In this document: positions 27,701-34,222 of the stretch, in pieces
Numbering within the stretch: position 1 is the first letter of the stretch
How the letters are laid out: the number at the start of each line of letters is the position of its first letter
Assembly (NCBI GenBank): GCA_000720845.1
Contig: JODU01000005.1
Location: forward strand, 124,001-188,000
Direction of reading: 5' to 3'
Source of the DNA: Kitasatospora aureofaciens
GTDB taxonomy: Bacteria > Actinomycetota > Actinomycetes > Streptomycetales > Streptomycetaceae
Length of the DNA stretch: 64,000 bases
Translations under genes and position numbers: made by a program
Notes under the pieces: model-generated
The model's input: only the letters and a program-made list of their open reading frames with translations
What the model was told of the DNA's origin: nothing
Databases searched by the model: none

Positions 27701-28084
27701 GAACGTCAGATCGGGGTCGCCGGACCGCTCGGTGGGCGGCCGCAGGGAGCCGGGCAGCGCGTACGGGCCCGAGCGCACCAGGGTCCGTACGGTACGCGGC
27801 AGGCCCTCGAAGGTCTTGGCGGCGCCCTCGCGCACGGTGGCGCCGGCGGCCGACCGCTGCTCGGCGGGTACGTCGGCCTTCACGACCAGCGCGGCGTCCG
27901 CCCCGGTGCGCGGGTCGGCGAGGGCGTGCCGCAGGGCCGCGTCGCCGATGGCGCCCGAGTAGGCGGTCAGGGTGGCCAGCACCGTGGTGGTCAGCAGGAC
28001 GGTGAGCAGGGCCGCGGCCAGCAGCAGGCGGTGCGCCCGCGCACGCAGCAGCACGAACCCGACGAGCCCCCCGTACCCTGCCAC
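24776..28084 (-). CDS. Large FtsX-family ABC permease (second)
   Basis: An 1102-aa permease and first gene of the exporter operon. An N-terminal helix (LLLAAALLTVLLTTTVLATLTAYSG) is followed by an extracytoplasmic domain (about 40-310). A central set of helices has ELRLLRARGASRARLAAGSALEALLL, and a long extracytoplasmic domain covers about 560-950. The last FtsX helix set has EFSVLRALGASRRRLARTVAAEQGVLTGLALLTGAALG. It pairs with the 910-aa permease and the AbrB-tailed ATPase. The GTG start at 28084 has only a weak G-rich ribosome site. DNA 28085-28249 carries no gene. Confidence 0.9.
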   Translation of the reverse strand: MAGYGGLVGFVLLRARAHRLLLAAALLTVLLTTTVLATLTAYSGAIGDAALRHALADPRTGADAALVVKADVPAEQRSAAGATVREGAAKTFEGLPRTVRTLVRSGPYALPGSLRPPTERSGDPDLTFFAALDPAQVRIDEGRMPANGGEGAGGDADGAVEVAVPVAAAERIGVGTGDRLTLTDRLDGPAVDIVVSGLYRPVDAGSPYWRLDDLAGRGLQQGGFTTYGPLLAPPGALSGGRVSAGSSGWLVTADYSSLTTGRTQALGEAARGGLAWLREQQVLSGTTAATTELPTILERLDRSLEVSRSTLLVIALQLVLLAGGALLLVARLLSAERAGELRLLRARGASRARLAAGSALEALLLAVPALVCAPLLAGPLVRLLAGHGALARIGLGWEPAAGGGGTVWLVAAVAALGCTLAVTLPALTLAPEAGGRPRALPGWLRAGADVGLLVIAGIAYWQLDQQTSSAAGTGEADGAGGLGVDPLFVATPTLALLAGTVLALRLLPLVARLAERRAASGRGLAAALAGWQLSRRPMRGAGPVLLLVLAVALGTMAIGQGASWSRSQDDQADFRTGAPVRVQASGTPGPGRTDLVAGVPGVAEVAPVARSEVSLSGDRTATVLALDTSHAAGLMLMRPDLADESPGALLSGMAPGQPSKGARIPAGTARLALAATLTVRGAGPAPAGSQSADVAVTVEDRWGTPYRLEAGSLAADGREHTLGLDVSAGPLTLTGVESTVVQPGGRGEEHRLTVRRVTATAADGTVRPVPLPGAWTAGSELAPPPAAPVPGGAPSEPRVLGSGPLAVEYATGRSEAGWKITTLSVRLRVAQPKPAEVTAVATDRFLDSSGARTGQRVPVLIGGHDVPVRIVRSVRELPGTGPETPSAQFGGALLVDLPAVNRQLQGKYGAAVAPTEWWLRTGPGKTDEAAAGLRAFPDTAPAQVLVRDEVAKRLRDDPFGAGPGAAFAAATLVAAALAAVGFAVSAAGSLRERGTEFSVLRALGASRRRLARTVAAEQGVLTGLALLTGAALGAVLTRAVIPLTVLTPQATRPVPDVHVSLPGDRIALLLAGMAVVPLLVTAALALRRTDTTVTLKDGGTGR

Positions 28085-28249
28085 CCGGCCCCCCGCCGCT
28101 GTTGTCCAGACCTCTCCCGGATGTTGTCAGAGGTGGAGGTGCGGAAGTAAGCGCTCGGGAGGTGTACTTGACCGGATCGTGACCGGATTCCGGCGTCGGC
28201 TGACCGGAATGCGCCCGTCAGCCAGTCAACCCTGTCAGCCGGTCCGGTA

Positions 28250-28663
28250 TCAGCCCTGGGTGTTGATCATCGAGGCCGCCGCGTACGTCAGGTACTTCCA
28301 CAGCGTCTGCTCGTGCTCCTCCGAGAGGCCCAGCTCGTCGAGCGCGACCCGCATGTGCTTCAGCCAGGCGTCGTGCGCGGCCCGGTCGACGGCGAAGGGC
28401 GCGTGCCGCATCCGCAGCCGCGGATGGCCGCGGTTGTCGCTGTACGTCGTCGGGCCGCCCCAGTACTGCATGAGGAACAGCGCGAAGCGGTCCTCGGCCG
28501 GGCCGAGGTCCTCCTCCGGGTACATCGGCCGCAGGATCGGGTCCTCGGCGACCCCCTCGTAGAAACGGTGGACGAGCCGGCGGAAGGTCTCCTCCCCGCC
28601 GACCTGCTCGTAGAAGGTCTGCTCCTGAAGCGTGCCGCGCCGAATCTCGTTCACGCCGTCCAT
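28250..28663 (-). CDS. glbO: Group II truncated haemoglobin (GlbO type)
   Basis: A 137-aa 2/2 globin of the trHbO class. Readable hallmarks are FYEQVGGEETFRRLVHRFYEGVAEDPILRPMYP (helices A-B and the CD region), the EF region LFLMQYWGGPTTYSDNRGHPRLRMRHAPFAV with the proximal HAPF histidine, and the G8 Trp (AAHDAWLKHM). Group II proteins bind oxygen tightly and may protect against nitric oxide or oxidative stress. The ATG at 28663 has only weak ribosome-site similarity; GTG 28654 is an alternative. It is transcribed alone, divergent from the methyltransferase. Confidence 0.95.
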   Translation of the reverse strand: MDGVNEIRRGTLQEQTFYEQVGGEETFRRLVHRFYEGVAEDPILRPMYPEEDLGPAEDRFALFLMQYWGGPTTYSDNRGHPRLRMRHAPFAVDRAAHDAWLKHMRVALDELGLSEEHEQTLWKYLTYAAASMINTQG

Positions 28664-28749
28664 GGTCTCAGACAGGGGGGCATAGGACTCAAGACCTAGG
28701 ACCGCTCCGGGACCCTGCCCGCCGTGCGCCCGGCCCGTACTGTGGACGC

Positions 28750-29724
28750 ATGGGCGGGTACGAGGACCTGGACAGCCTCGCCGCCTCCGCGCGGGCGGAG
28801 CTGGTGCGGGAGATCGAGCTGAGCGGCGCCTGGGCGGCCGACCCGGTGTGGCGGGAGGCGTTCCGGGAGGTCCCGCGCCACCTGTTCGTGCCGTACTACT
28901 ACGTCGGCGTCCGGGGTGGCTACGAACGCCGGTGGGGCGAGGACCCCGACCCCGGCGCCCGCGAGCGCTGGGTGCGCGGCGCGTACGCCGACGCCCCGCT
29001 GGCGACCCGGATGCGCGACGGCGAACTGCTCTCGTCCAGCAGCCAGCCCTCGCTGATGGCGATGATGCTGGTGGAGCTGGACGTGCGGGACGGCGACCGG
29101 GTCCTGGAGATCGGCGCCGGCACCGGCTACAACGCCGCCCTGCTCGCCCACCGCCTGGGCGACGACGACCTGGTCACCACCGTCGACCTGGAGCCCGAGA
29201 TCACCGAGTCGGCCCGCCGGCACCTGGACACCGCCGGGTACCACCCGGCCGTCGTCACGGGCGACGGCGCCCGCGGCGTCCCCGAGCGCGCCCCCTACGA
29301 CCGGATCCTCGCCACCTGCACGCTGCCCTCGGTACCGCGCGCCTGGCTCGCCCAGTGCCGTCCCGGTGGCCGGATCCTGACCCCGCTGGCCACCGGCCTC
29401 GTCGTCCTCACCGTCCGCGACGCAGGGCACGCCGAGGGGCGCTTCCTGCACACGCCCGCGTACTTCGTGCCGCTGCGCGGCGCGGACCGCGCCGAGCCCG
29501 AGACGCCGGGACTGGGCGGCGTACCGCGCCGGGCCCGCGAGAACGACCGGTTCCGCTTCCTGCTGGCGCTGAGCCGGGGCGGACTCGACCCGCAGGAGGC
29601 GTACGCGCTCTGGGACCGCGAGGACGCCCCGGGCCGCGAGCGCTACGGCATCACCGTCAGCGGCGAACGGGCCTGGGCGTGGCTGGACGACCCCGAGGGC
29701 CCCTACGCCTGGCCGTTCGCCTGA
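28750..29724 (+). CDS. PCMT-like methyltransferase
   Basis: A 324-aa SAM-dependent methyltransferase of the protein-L-isoaspartate O-methyltransferase family. SSSSQPSLMAMMLVEL corresponds to the family motif before the SAM site, VLEIGAGTGYNAALLA is motif I, and TVDLEPEITESARRHL and YDRILATCTLPSVPRAWLAQCRPGGRILTPL follow. The C-terminal 100 residues are an extension common in actinomycete paralogues whose substrate is not L-isoaspartate-proven. TACTGT seven bases upstream of the ATG and no ribosome site suggest a leaderless mRNA. Convergent with the FHA gene. Confidence 0.88.
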   Translation: MGGYEDLDSLAASARAELVREIELSGAWAADPVWREAFREVPRHLFVPYYYVGVRGGYERRWGEDPDPGARERWVRGAYADAPLATRMRDGELLSSSSQPSLMAMMLVELDVRDGDRVLEIGAGTGYNAALLAHRLGDDDLVTTVDLEPEITESARRHLDTAGYHPAVVTGDGARGVPERAPYDRILATCTLPSVPRAWLAQCRPGGRILTPLATGLVVLTVRDAGHAEGRFLHTPAYFVPLRGADRAEPETPGLGGVPRRARENDRFRFLLALSRGGLDPQEAYALWDREDAPGRERYGITVSGERAWAWLDDPEGPYAWPFA

Positions 29725-29739
29725 CGGTGCGTGCCGCGC

Positions 29740-31305
29740 CTAGCCCCGGCGGATCGTGATCGTCGTCCAGGCGCCCACGTGCACCCGGTCGCCGTCCTGG
29801 AGCGGCACCGGTACGAAGGGCTGGATCGGCTCCTCGCCGCCGTTGACCGTGGTGCCGTTCGTCGAGTTCTGGTCGACGACCGCCCAGCTGCCGTCCGGCT
29901 GCTGCACCAGCACCGCGTGCTGGTGCGAGACGCCCGGGTCCTCCGGCGGCACGGCCAGATCGATGTCCGGGGTGTCGCCGGTGGAGTGCCGGCGGCGGCC
30001 GATGGTGATCTGGTTGCCGGTGAGCGTGCGCTGCTGCTCGGGCGAGTACGCGGGCAGGTTCAGGCCCGCGGCCTCGGGACCGGAGCGCTGCATCATCGCC
30101 ATGAAGTACTCGCGGTCCGGACCGATCGTCGCCGACCAGGTCGTCGGCTGCTGGGGCCGCTGCGGCTGCTGCGGGAAGCCCGGTCCGGGGCCGGGCGGTG
30201 CCTGGGTGGCGCCGGGCTGCGGGTAGCCGTAGCCGCCGCCCTGGGCCGGGCCCCGGCCGTTCGGCCCGCCGGGGCCCGCCGGGCCGCCGGGGCCCCCCGG
30301 GCCGGTGGACGACGGCGGGGAGAGCACCCAGTCGTCGTCGCCGCCGAAGGACGGGCCGCCCTGCTGCGGGCGGTTGGTCTCCTGTGGGAAGGCGGGCGGG
30401 GCCGGAGGACCGGACTGGAACCCCTGCGGGGCGCCACCGGGGCCACCGGGGCCGCCGGGCGGGGGCCCGGGCGGCGGCGGAACCGGCCGCGAGGGATCGC
30501 CACCGAAACCGGGAGGGGCCGGGGGACCGGAGGGACCGCCCTGACCACCGGGACCGCCGGGACCGTTCGGGCCGCCGGGAGCGTGCGGGTTGGCGGGCCC
30601 GCCAGGGCCGCCGGGCCCACCGAAGCCGCCACCGGGTCCACCAGGACCATTGGGCCCACCAGGCCCACCCGGACCGCCGAAGCCGCCGGAGGGACCACCC
30701 GGGCCACCAGGCCCGCCGGGTCCACCGGGACCACCAGGCCTGCCAGGACCACTGGGGCTGTAGGGGCCGTTCGGACCGCCGGGGCCGCCCGAGGGGCCAC
30801 CGGGGCCACCGGGGCCGCCAGGGCCACCGCGGCCCGACGGGTCGGCGCCGAAGGGCGGCGGACCCGGGGGGATCGGTTCTGCGGGACGGTTCATCTGGGA
30901 CGGGCGGGAGCCCTGGTAGTCGTACGAGTCACCGCCGCCGTACGACGGACCGGCCTGAGGCGGCTGGAAGTGCGGCGCCGGGCCGCCGGAGGCCGGCGGG
31001 CGCGGGGCGGCCGGGGTGTACGAGGTGGCGGTGTTGGTCAGGAAGTTCCACCGGCACTCCTCGCAGAACGGCGCACCGCCCTCACGCGGCGTGCGGCACT
31101 GCGGGCACAACTGCGGCTCGCCGCCGGGACCGCCGGGACCGCCCGGCCCACCCTGCCCAGCCGGACCGGCGGGCGGAGGGAAGCCGTAGCCGCCGCCGGG
31201 CGGCGGGGGCGGCGGAGGGGGCGGCACGGCACCGGCCATGCGGTGACCGCAGACCTCGCACCAGTCGTCGGAACCCGACTGGTGTCCGTTCGGGCAGGTC
31301 GGCAT
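29740..31305 (-). CDS. FHA-domain protein with zinc ribbons and collagen-like GGP repeats
   Basis: A 521-aa phosphothreonine-binding adaptor. Two zinc-ribbon-like motifs open it (CPNGHQSGSDDWCEVCG at 4-20; CPQCRTPREGGAPFCEEC near 67-84). From about 150 to 330 it is dominated by GGPGGP repeats. The C-terminal FHA domain (about 430-520) has ITIGRRRHSTGDTPDIDL, SHQHAVLV and NSTNGTTVNG with the Gly-Arg, Ser-His and Asn phosphopeptide contacts. In mycobacteria PknG phosphorylates the small FHA protein GarA. This one is last in the pknG cluster, so it is a likely substrate or scaffold; inference. GAGGG precedes the ATG. Confidence 0.92.
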   Translation of the reverse strand: MPTCPNGHQSGSDDWCEVCGHRMAGAVPPPPPPPPPGGGYGFPPPAGPAGQGGPGGPGGPGGEPQLCPQCRTPREGGAPFCEECRWNFLTNTATSYTPAAPRPPASGGPAPHFQPPQAGPSYGGGDSYDYQGSRPSQMNRPAEPIPPGPPPFGADPSGRGGPGGPGGPGGPSGGPGGPNGPYSPSGPGRPGGPGGPGGPGGPGGPSGGFGGPGGPGGPNGPGGPGGGFGGPGGPGGPANPHAPGGPNGPGGPGGQGGPSGPPAPPGFGGDPSRPVPPPPGPPPGGPGGPGGAPQGFQSGPPAPPAFPQETNRPQQGGPSFGGDDDWVLSPPSSTGPGGPGGPAGPGGPNGRGPAQGGGYGYPQPGATQAPPGPGPGFPQQPQRPQQPTTWSATIGPDREYFMAMMQRSGPEAAGLNLPAYSPEQQRTLTGNQITIGRRRHSTGDTPDIDLAVPPEDPGVSHQHAVLVQQPDGSWAVVDQNSTNGTTVNGGEEPIQPFVPVPLQDGDRVHVGAWTTITIRRG

Positions 31306-31351
31306 GTCGGAGCTTCCCTCTCTTGCGGGCGTGTCGCGCGGTTGTTGTGCG

Positions 31352-32698
31352 TCACTTCTTTACACGAACTGTCTTGGTCGACCGGGTCTCGAGAGTCATC
31401 TCGTCGGCCTCCTCGACCTTCGCTTTCAGTCGCACAGTACCTGCCGCCGCGTCCACTACGTCCACCACCTTCGCAAGCAGTTTCGCCGTATCGGCGTTTC
31501 CGGAGGCTCCGGCGAGCTGAACCGCGCGGCCCAGTTTGGCCGTTGCTCCGTCGATGTCTCCCGCTTTGCGCAGATCCAGCCCTTGCTGGATGGCTTGTGC
31601 CAGTTCGGCCTGCCCGGTGTAGTGGGCGACTTGCGGGTTGATCGACGTGGAGGCCGTCATGTCGTCCGTCCACACGGCCCGTACGAGACCCTGCGCGCCG
31701 AGGTTCTGGACGGACCCGTCGGGCTCCGGGATGACCAGCGAGACGCGGGCGGCCAGCATCTCCTGGCCGATGCCCGCGGCCGGTACCTCCACGCAGACGT
31801 GGTAGTCACGGGACTCGTCGCCCCAGGAACCGGTGGGGTAGTCGCCGGCCCGCGGTCCCGCCTCGGTGCGCCGGCCGGTCAGCTCCTCGACCGTAGGGGC
31901 GACCTGCTTGACGAACTTCACCGTGGTGCCGACCGGGGTCCACAGGCGCAGCGCGACGTCCGCGACCTCCTTGCCCATGGCCGTCTCCATCATCCGCGTG
32001 AAGTCGGCGGCCAGGCCCGCCGGATCGGCGACGATGTCGGCGGTGCCGAGCAGGGCGGAGGCGATCCCTGTGACTTCTTTCACTTCCCAGTCGGTGCCCA
32101 CGCCACGGGCGTCGCAGGTGAATCGCCCCGCGCAGGCGTCGAGCGCGGCCCTGAGGTCCTCGGGCGACTCGTGCTCGTTGCGGCCGTCGGTGAGCAGGAT
32201 GCCGTGCCGGATGGCGACGTCCGCGGTGGACAGCAGCCGGTCGGCCAGCCGCAGCCAGGTGCCGATGGCGGTGCCGCCGCCCGCACCGAGTCCGCGCAGC
32301 GCCTGCTTGGCCTGCGCCCGGGTGGTGGCGTCGGCGACCGCGAGCCGGCCGCCGCCCGGGTAGACCTCCTTGGCCACGTGCGTGCCGCCGACCACGGCGA
32401 AGTGCACGCCGTCGCGCAGGGTGTCGATCGCGGCGGACGTGGCGTCGCGGGCGTTGCGCATCTTGGTCGGCGGGTAGTCCATCGAGCCCGAGCAGTCGAC
32501 CATCAGCGCCACGGCGGCGGACGGGCCCTGACCGGGCGAGTACAGGTGGGGCGCGGCGACCGCGCTCCCGACCGTGCCGCCGCCGGTCGCGGTGACCGTG
32601 ACGATGGCGTTGACCTCACGGCCGCCCTCGGGCAGGTACTCGTTCTGGTAGACGTCCACCGCGAACTGCGGCACGTTCGACTTCGAGAAATTGGCCAT
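31352..32698 (-). CDS. VWA-domain protein
   Basis: A 448-aa protein with a von Willebrand factor A domain at about 60-260. The metal-ion (MIDAS) motif is DCSGSMD at residues 68-74 with a later TDGRNEHE. It is preceded by a beta-rich N-terminus (FAVDVYQNEYLPEGGREVNAIVTVT) and followed by a beta-sandwich and a helical C-terminus (AELAQAIQQGLDLRKAGDIDGATAKLGRAVQLA). No signal peptide or membrane span. It resembles VWA proteins of tellurite-resistance or signalling clusters. It lies between PP2C and FHA genes. I chose ATG 32698 with a G-rich site about 12 bases upstream; ATG 32710 is alternative. Confidence 0.88.
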   Translation of the reverse strand: MANFSKSNVPQFAVDVYQNEYLPEGGREVNAIVTVTATGGGTVGSAVAAPHLYSPGQGPSAAVALMVDCSGSMDYPPTKMRNARDATSAAIDTLRDGVHFAVVGGTHVAKEVYPGGGRLAVADATTRAQAKQALRGLGAGGGTAIGTWLRLADRLLSTADVAIRHGILLTDGRNEHESPEDLRAALDACAGRFTCDARGVGTDWEVKEVTGIASALLGTADIVADPAGLAADFTRMMETAMGKEVADVALRLWTPVGTTVKFVKQVAPTVEELTGRRTEAGPRAGDYPTGSWGDESRDYHVCVEVPAAGIGQEMLAARVSLVIPEPDGSVQNLGAQGLVRAVWTDDMTASTSINPQVAHYTGQAELAQAIQQGLDLRKAGDIDGATAKLGRAVQLAGASGNADTAKLLAKVVDVVDAAAGTVRLKAKVEEADEMTLETRSTKTVRVKK

Positions 32699-32753
32699 GC
32701 CGGATCGCATCCCCCTCTACGTCCCCACAGCGGTGGGGGTCTTGGCTTGCTGG

Positions 32754-32778
32754 CGCGGACCGCCCCCTGCGGTCCGCG
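32754..32778 (-). terminator. Hairpin between PP2C and VWA genes
   Basis: CGCGGACCG and CGGTCCGCG form a perfect 9-bp stem with a 7-base loop in the 114-base gap between the phosphatase stop and the VWA start. No T-run follows, so it may be a partial terminator or an mRNA processing/stability element. Confidence 0.55.
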
Positions 32779-32812
32779 AGGCCGCCCCTCCACCCGTGTC
32801 CGTGCGGGGGCC

Positions 32813-34219
32813 TCAGGCCGATCCTGCCCCCTGCGGCGGGGCCGGGAACGGCAGGAGGGCCACTGTTACGTTGTCGTGGCCCCCGCCGTCCAGGGCGTGA
32901 CCGACCAGGACGCGGGCGCCGTGCAGCGGGCGGGCGGCCGCGTCCAGGGGCATCGCCTCGGCCATCTCCTCGGCGGACTCCGCGTAGTTCCACAGGCCGT
33001 CCGTGCAGACCACGACCACACCGGCGCGGTCCGGCTTGAAGGACGCGGTGTGCGGCTCCAGTTCGTAGGCGTCGGCGCCCAGCCAGCCGGTGATCGCGTG
33101 GGCGCGCTCGTCGGCGTAGGCCTCCGCCTCGCTCATCAGACCGGCGGCGACCATCTGCGCGGCCCACGAGTCGTCCTCGGTGAGCCGGGCGGGCGGGGTG
33201 GTGCGGTCCGCCGGGACCCAGTAGACGCGGCTGTCGCCGACCCAGCCGACGACCAGCAGGCCCGCGGTGACCACGGCACCGACCAGGGTGCAGGCGGGCG
33301 CGTTCTGGTGCGGGGCCTGCTCGCGGGCGGTGGCGGGCTCGTCGGCCAGCGCGTTGACGGCCTGCGAGGCGGCGAGGATGGCGTCGTGCATGGCCTGCTG
33401 CGGATGCGTGCCGCGCGGCAGGGCGCCGAGCAGCGACTCGCCGGCCGCCCGGGACGCGGCGAGGGAGGCGTCGTCGGGGCGGGTCGCCGAGGACACGCCG
33501 TCGCAGACGATCGCCACGGAGGCGGGGGCCCCGTCGGGCAGCGCGGTGCAGCCCACCGAGAACGCGTCCTCGTTGCGGTGGTGGCGCAGGCCGCGGTCGC
33601 TGACGGCCGCCACGGGACCCGACTCCTGCTCCATGTGGTCGCGTTCGCGGGGCTGGGCGTGCCCGCAGTTCTCGCAGTAGCCGTCGTCGTCGACCCGGCC
33701 CGCGCGGCAGGCCACGCAGGCCTTCTCGGCCGCGGCCGGAGCGGCGGGAGCGAACTGGGGCGGAACCGCGGGCGGTTCGGGCGCCGGGGCCTGTTCCGCG
33801 GTCAGCCGCGGGTCGGGCGCCTGCAAAGGGTACTCGTCGGGCTCGCCCGGCCGGTCGAACCGCACCCCGGGCGCGGACGACCCGGCCGGAGCCGCCGGAG
33901 CCGAGGGCGGCGCCGCGGGCGGGGGCGGCGGGGGCGATGGCAGCAGCGGGGAGCCGCCCGAGTCGGTACCCGGCAGTTCGGCGGCCGCGTGCACCGGGGC
34001 GGGACGGCCGTGGCCGTCCGAGTCCCGGGCCACCGGCCAGTCCACGCCGTCCGGCGCGGGCACCGCGCCGTTGACGGCGAGCGTCGGGCTGTCCTCGGGC
34101 CGCGCGGGCACGACGGACAGGTCGTATCCGCACGCACCGCAGAAACGGTCACCCGACTCGAGGGGTTCCTCGCAGCTCGGGCACTTCGACACAGCGGCCT
34201 GCTGGGGCATCTGCGACAT
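32813..34219 (-). CDS. PP2C-family Ser/Thr phosphatase with two zinc ribbons
   Basis: A 468-aa protein. It opens with CPSCEEPLESGDRFCGACG (12-30), has a Pro/Ala-rich linker, a second ribbon CVACRAGRVDDDGYCENCG at about 167-185, then a PP2C domain to the end. PP2C motifs are DRGLRHHRNEDAF (metal-binding region), VAIVCDGVSS (DG metal ligand), GWVGDSRVYWV, VVVCTDGLW and GGGHDNVTVAL. It should reverse phosphorylations by the adjacent PknG. ATG 34219 lies 3 bases past the kinase stop; only a weak GGGTG site precedes it. Confidence 0.93.
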   Translation of the reverse strand: MSQMPQQAAVSKCPSCEEPLESGDRFCGACGYDLSVVPARPEDSPTLAVNGAVPAPDGVDWPVARDSDGHGRPAPVHAAAELPGTDSGGSPLLPSPPPPPPAAPPSAPAAPAGSSAPGVRFDRPGEPDEYPLQAPDPRLTAEQAPAPEPPAVPPQFAPAAPAAAEKACVACRAGRVDDDGYCENCGHAQPRERDHMEQESGPVAAVSDRGLRHHRNEDAFSVGCTALPDGAPASVAIVCDGVSSATRPDDASLAASRAAGESLLGALPRGTHPQQAMHDAILAASQAVNALADEPATAREQAPHQNAPACTLVGAVVTAGLLVVGWVGDSRVYWVPADRTTPPARLTEDDSWAAQMVAAGLMSEAEAYADERAHAITGWLGADAYELEPHTASFKPDRAGVVVVCTDGLWNYAESAEEMAEAMPLDAAARPLHGARVLVGHALDGGGHDNVTVALLPFPAPPQGAGSA

Positions 34220-34222
34220 CAA

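Noticed and set aside
30280..30850. Regular GGA/CCN repeats resembling a CRISPR or satellite array
   Set aside because: Units are 9-18 bases, have no spacers, and are in frame as GGP codons of the FHA protein.
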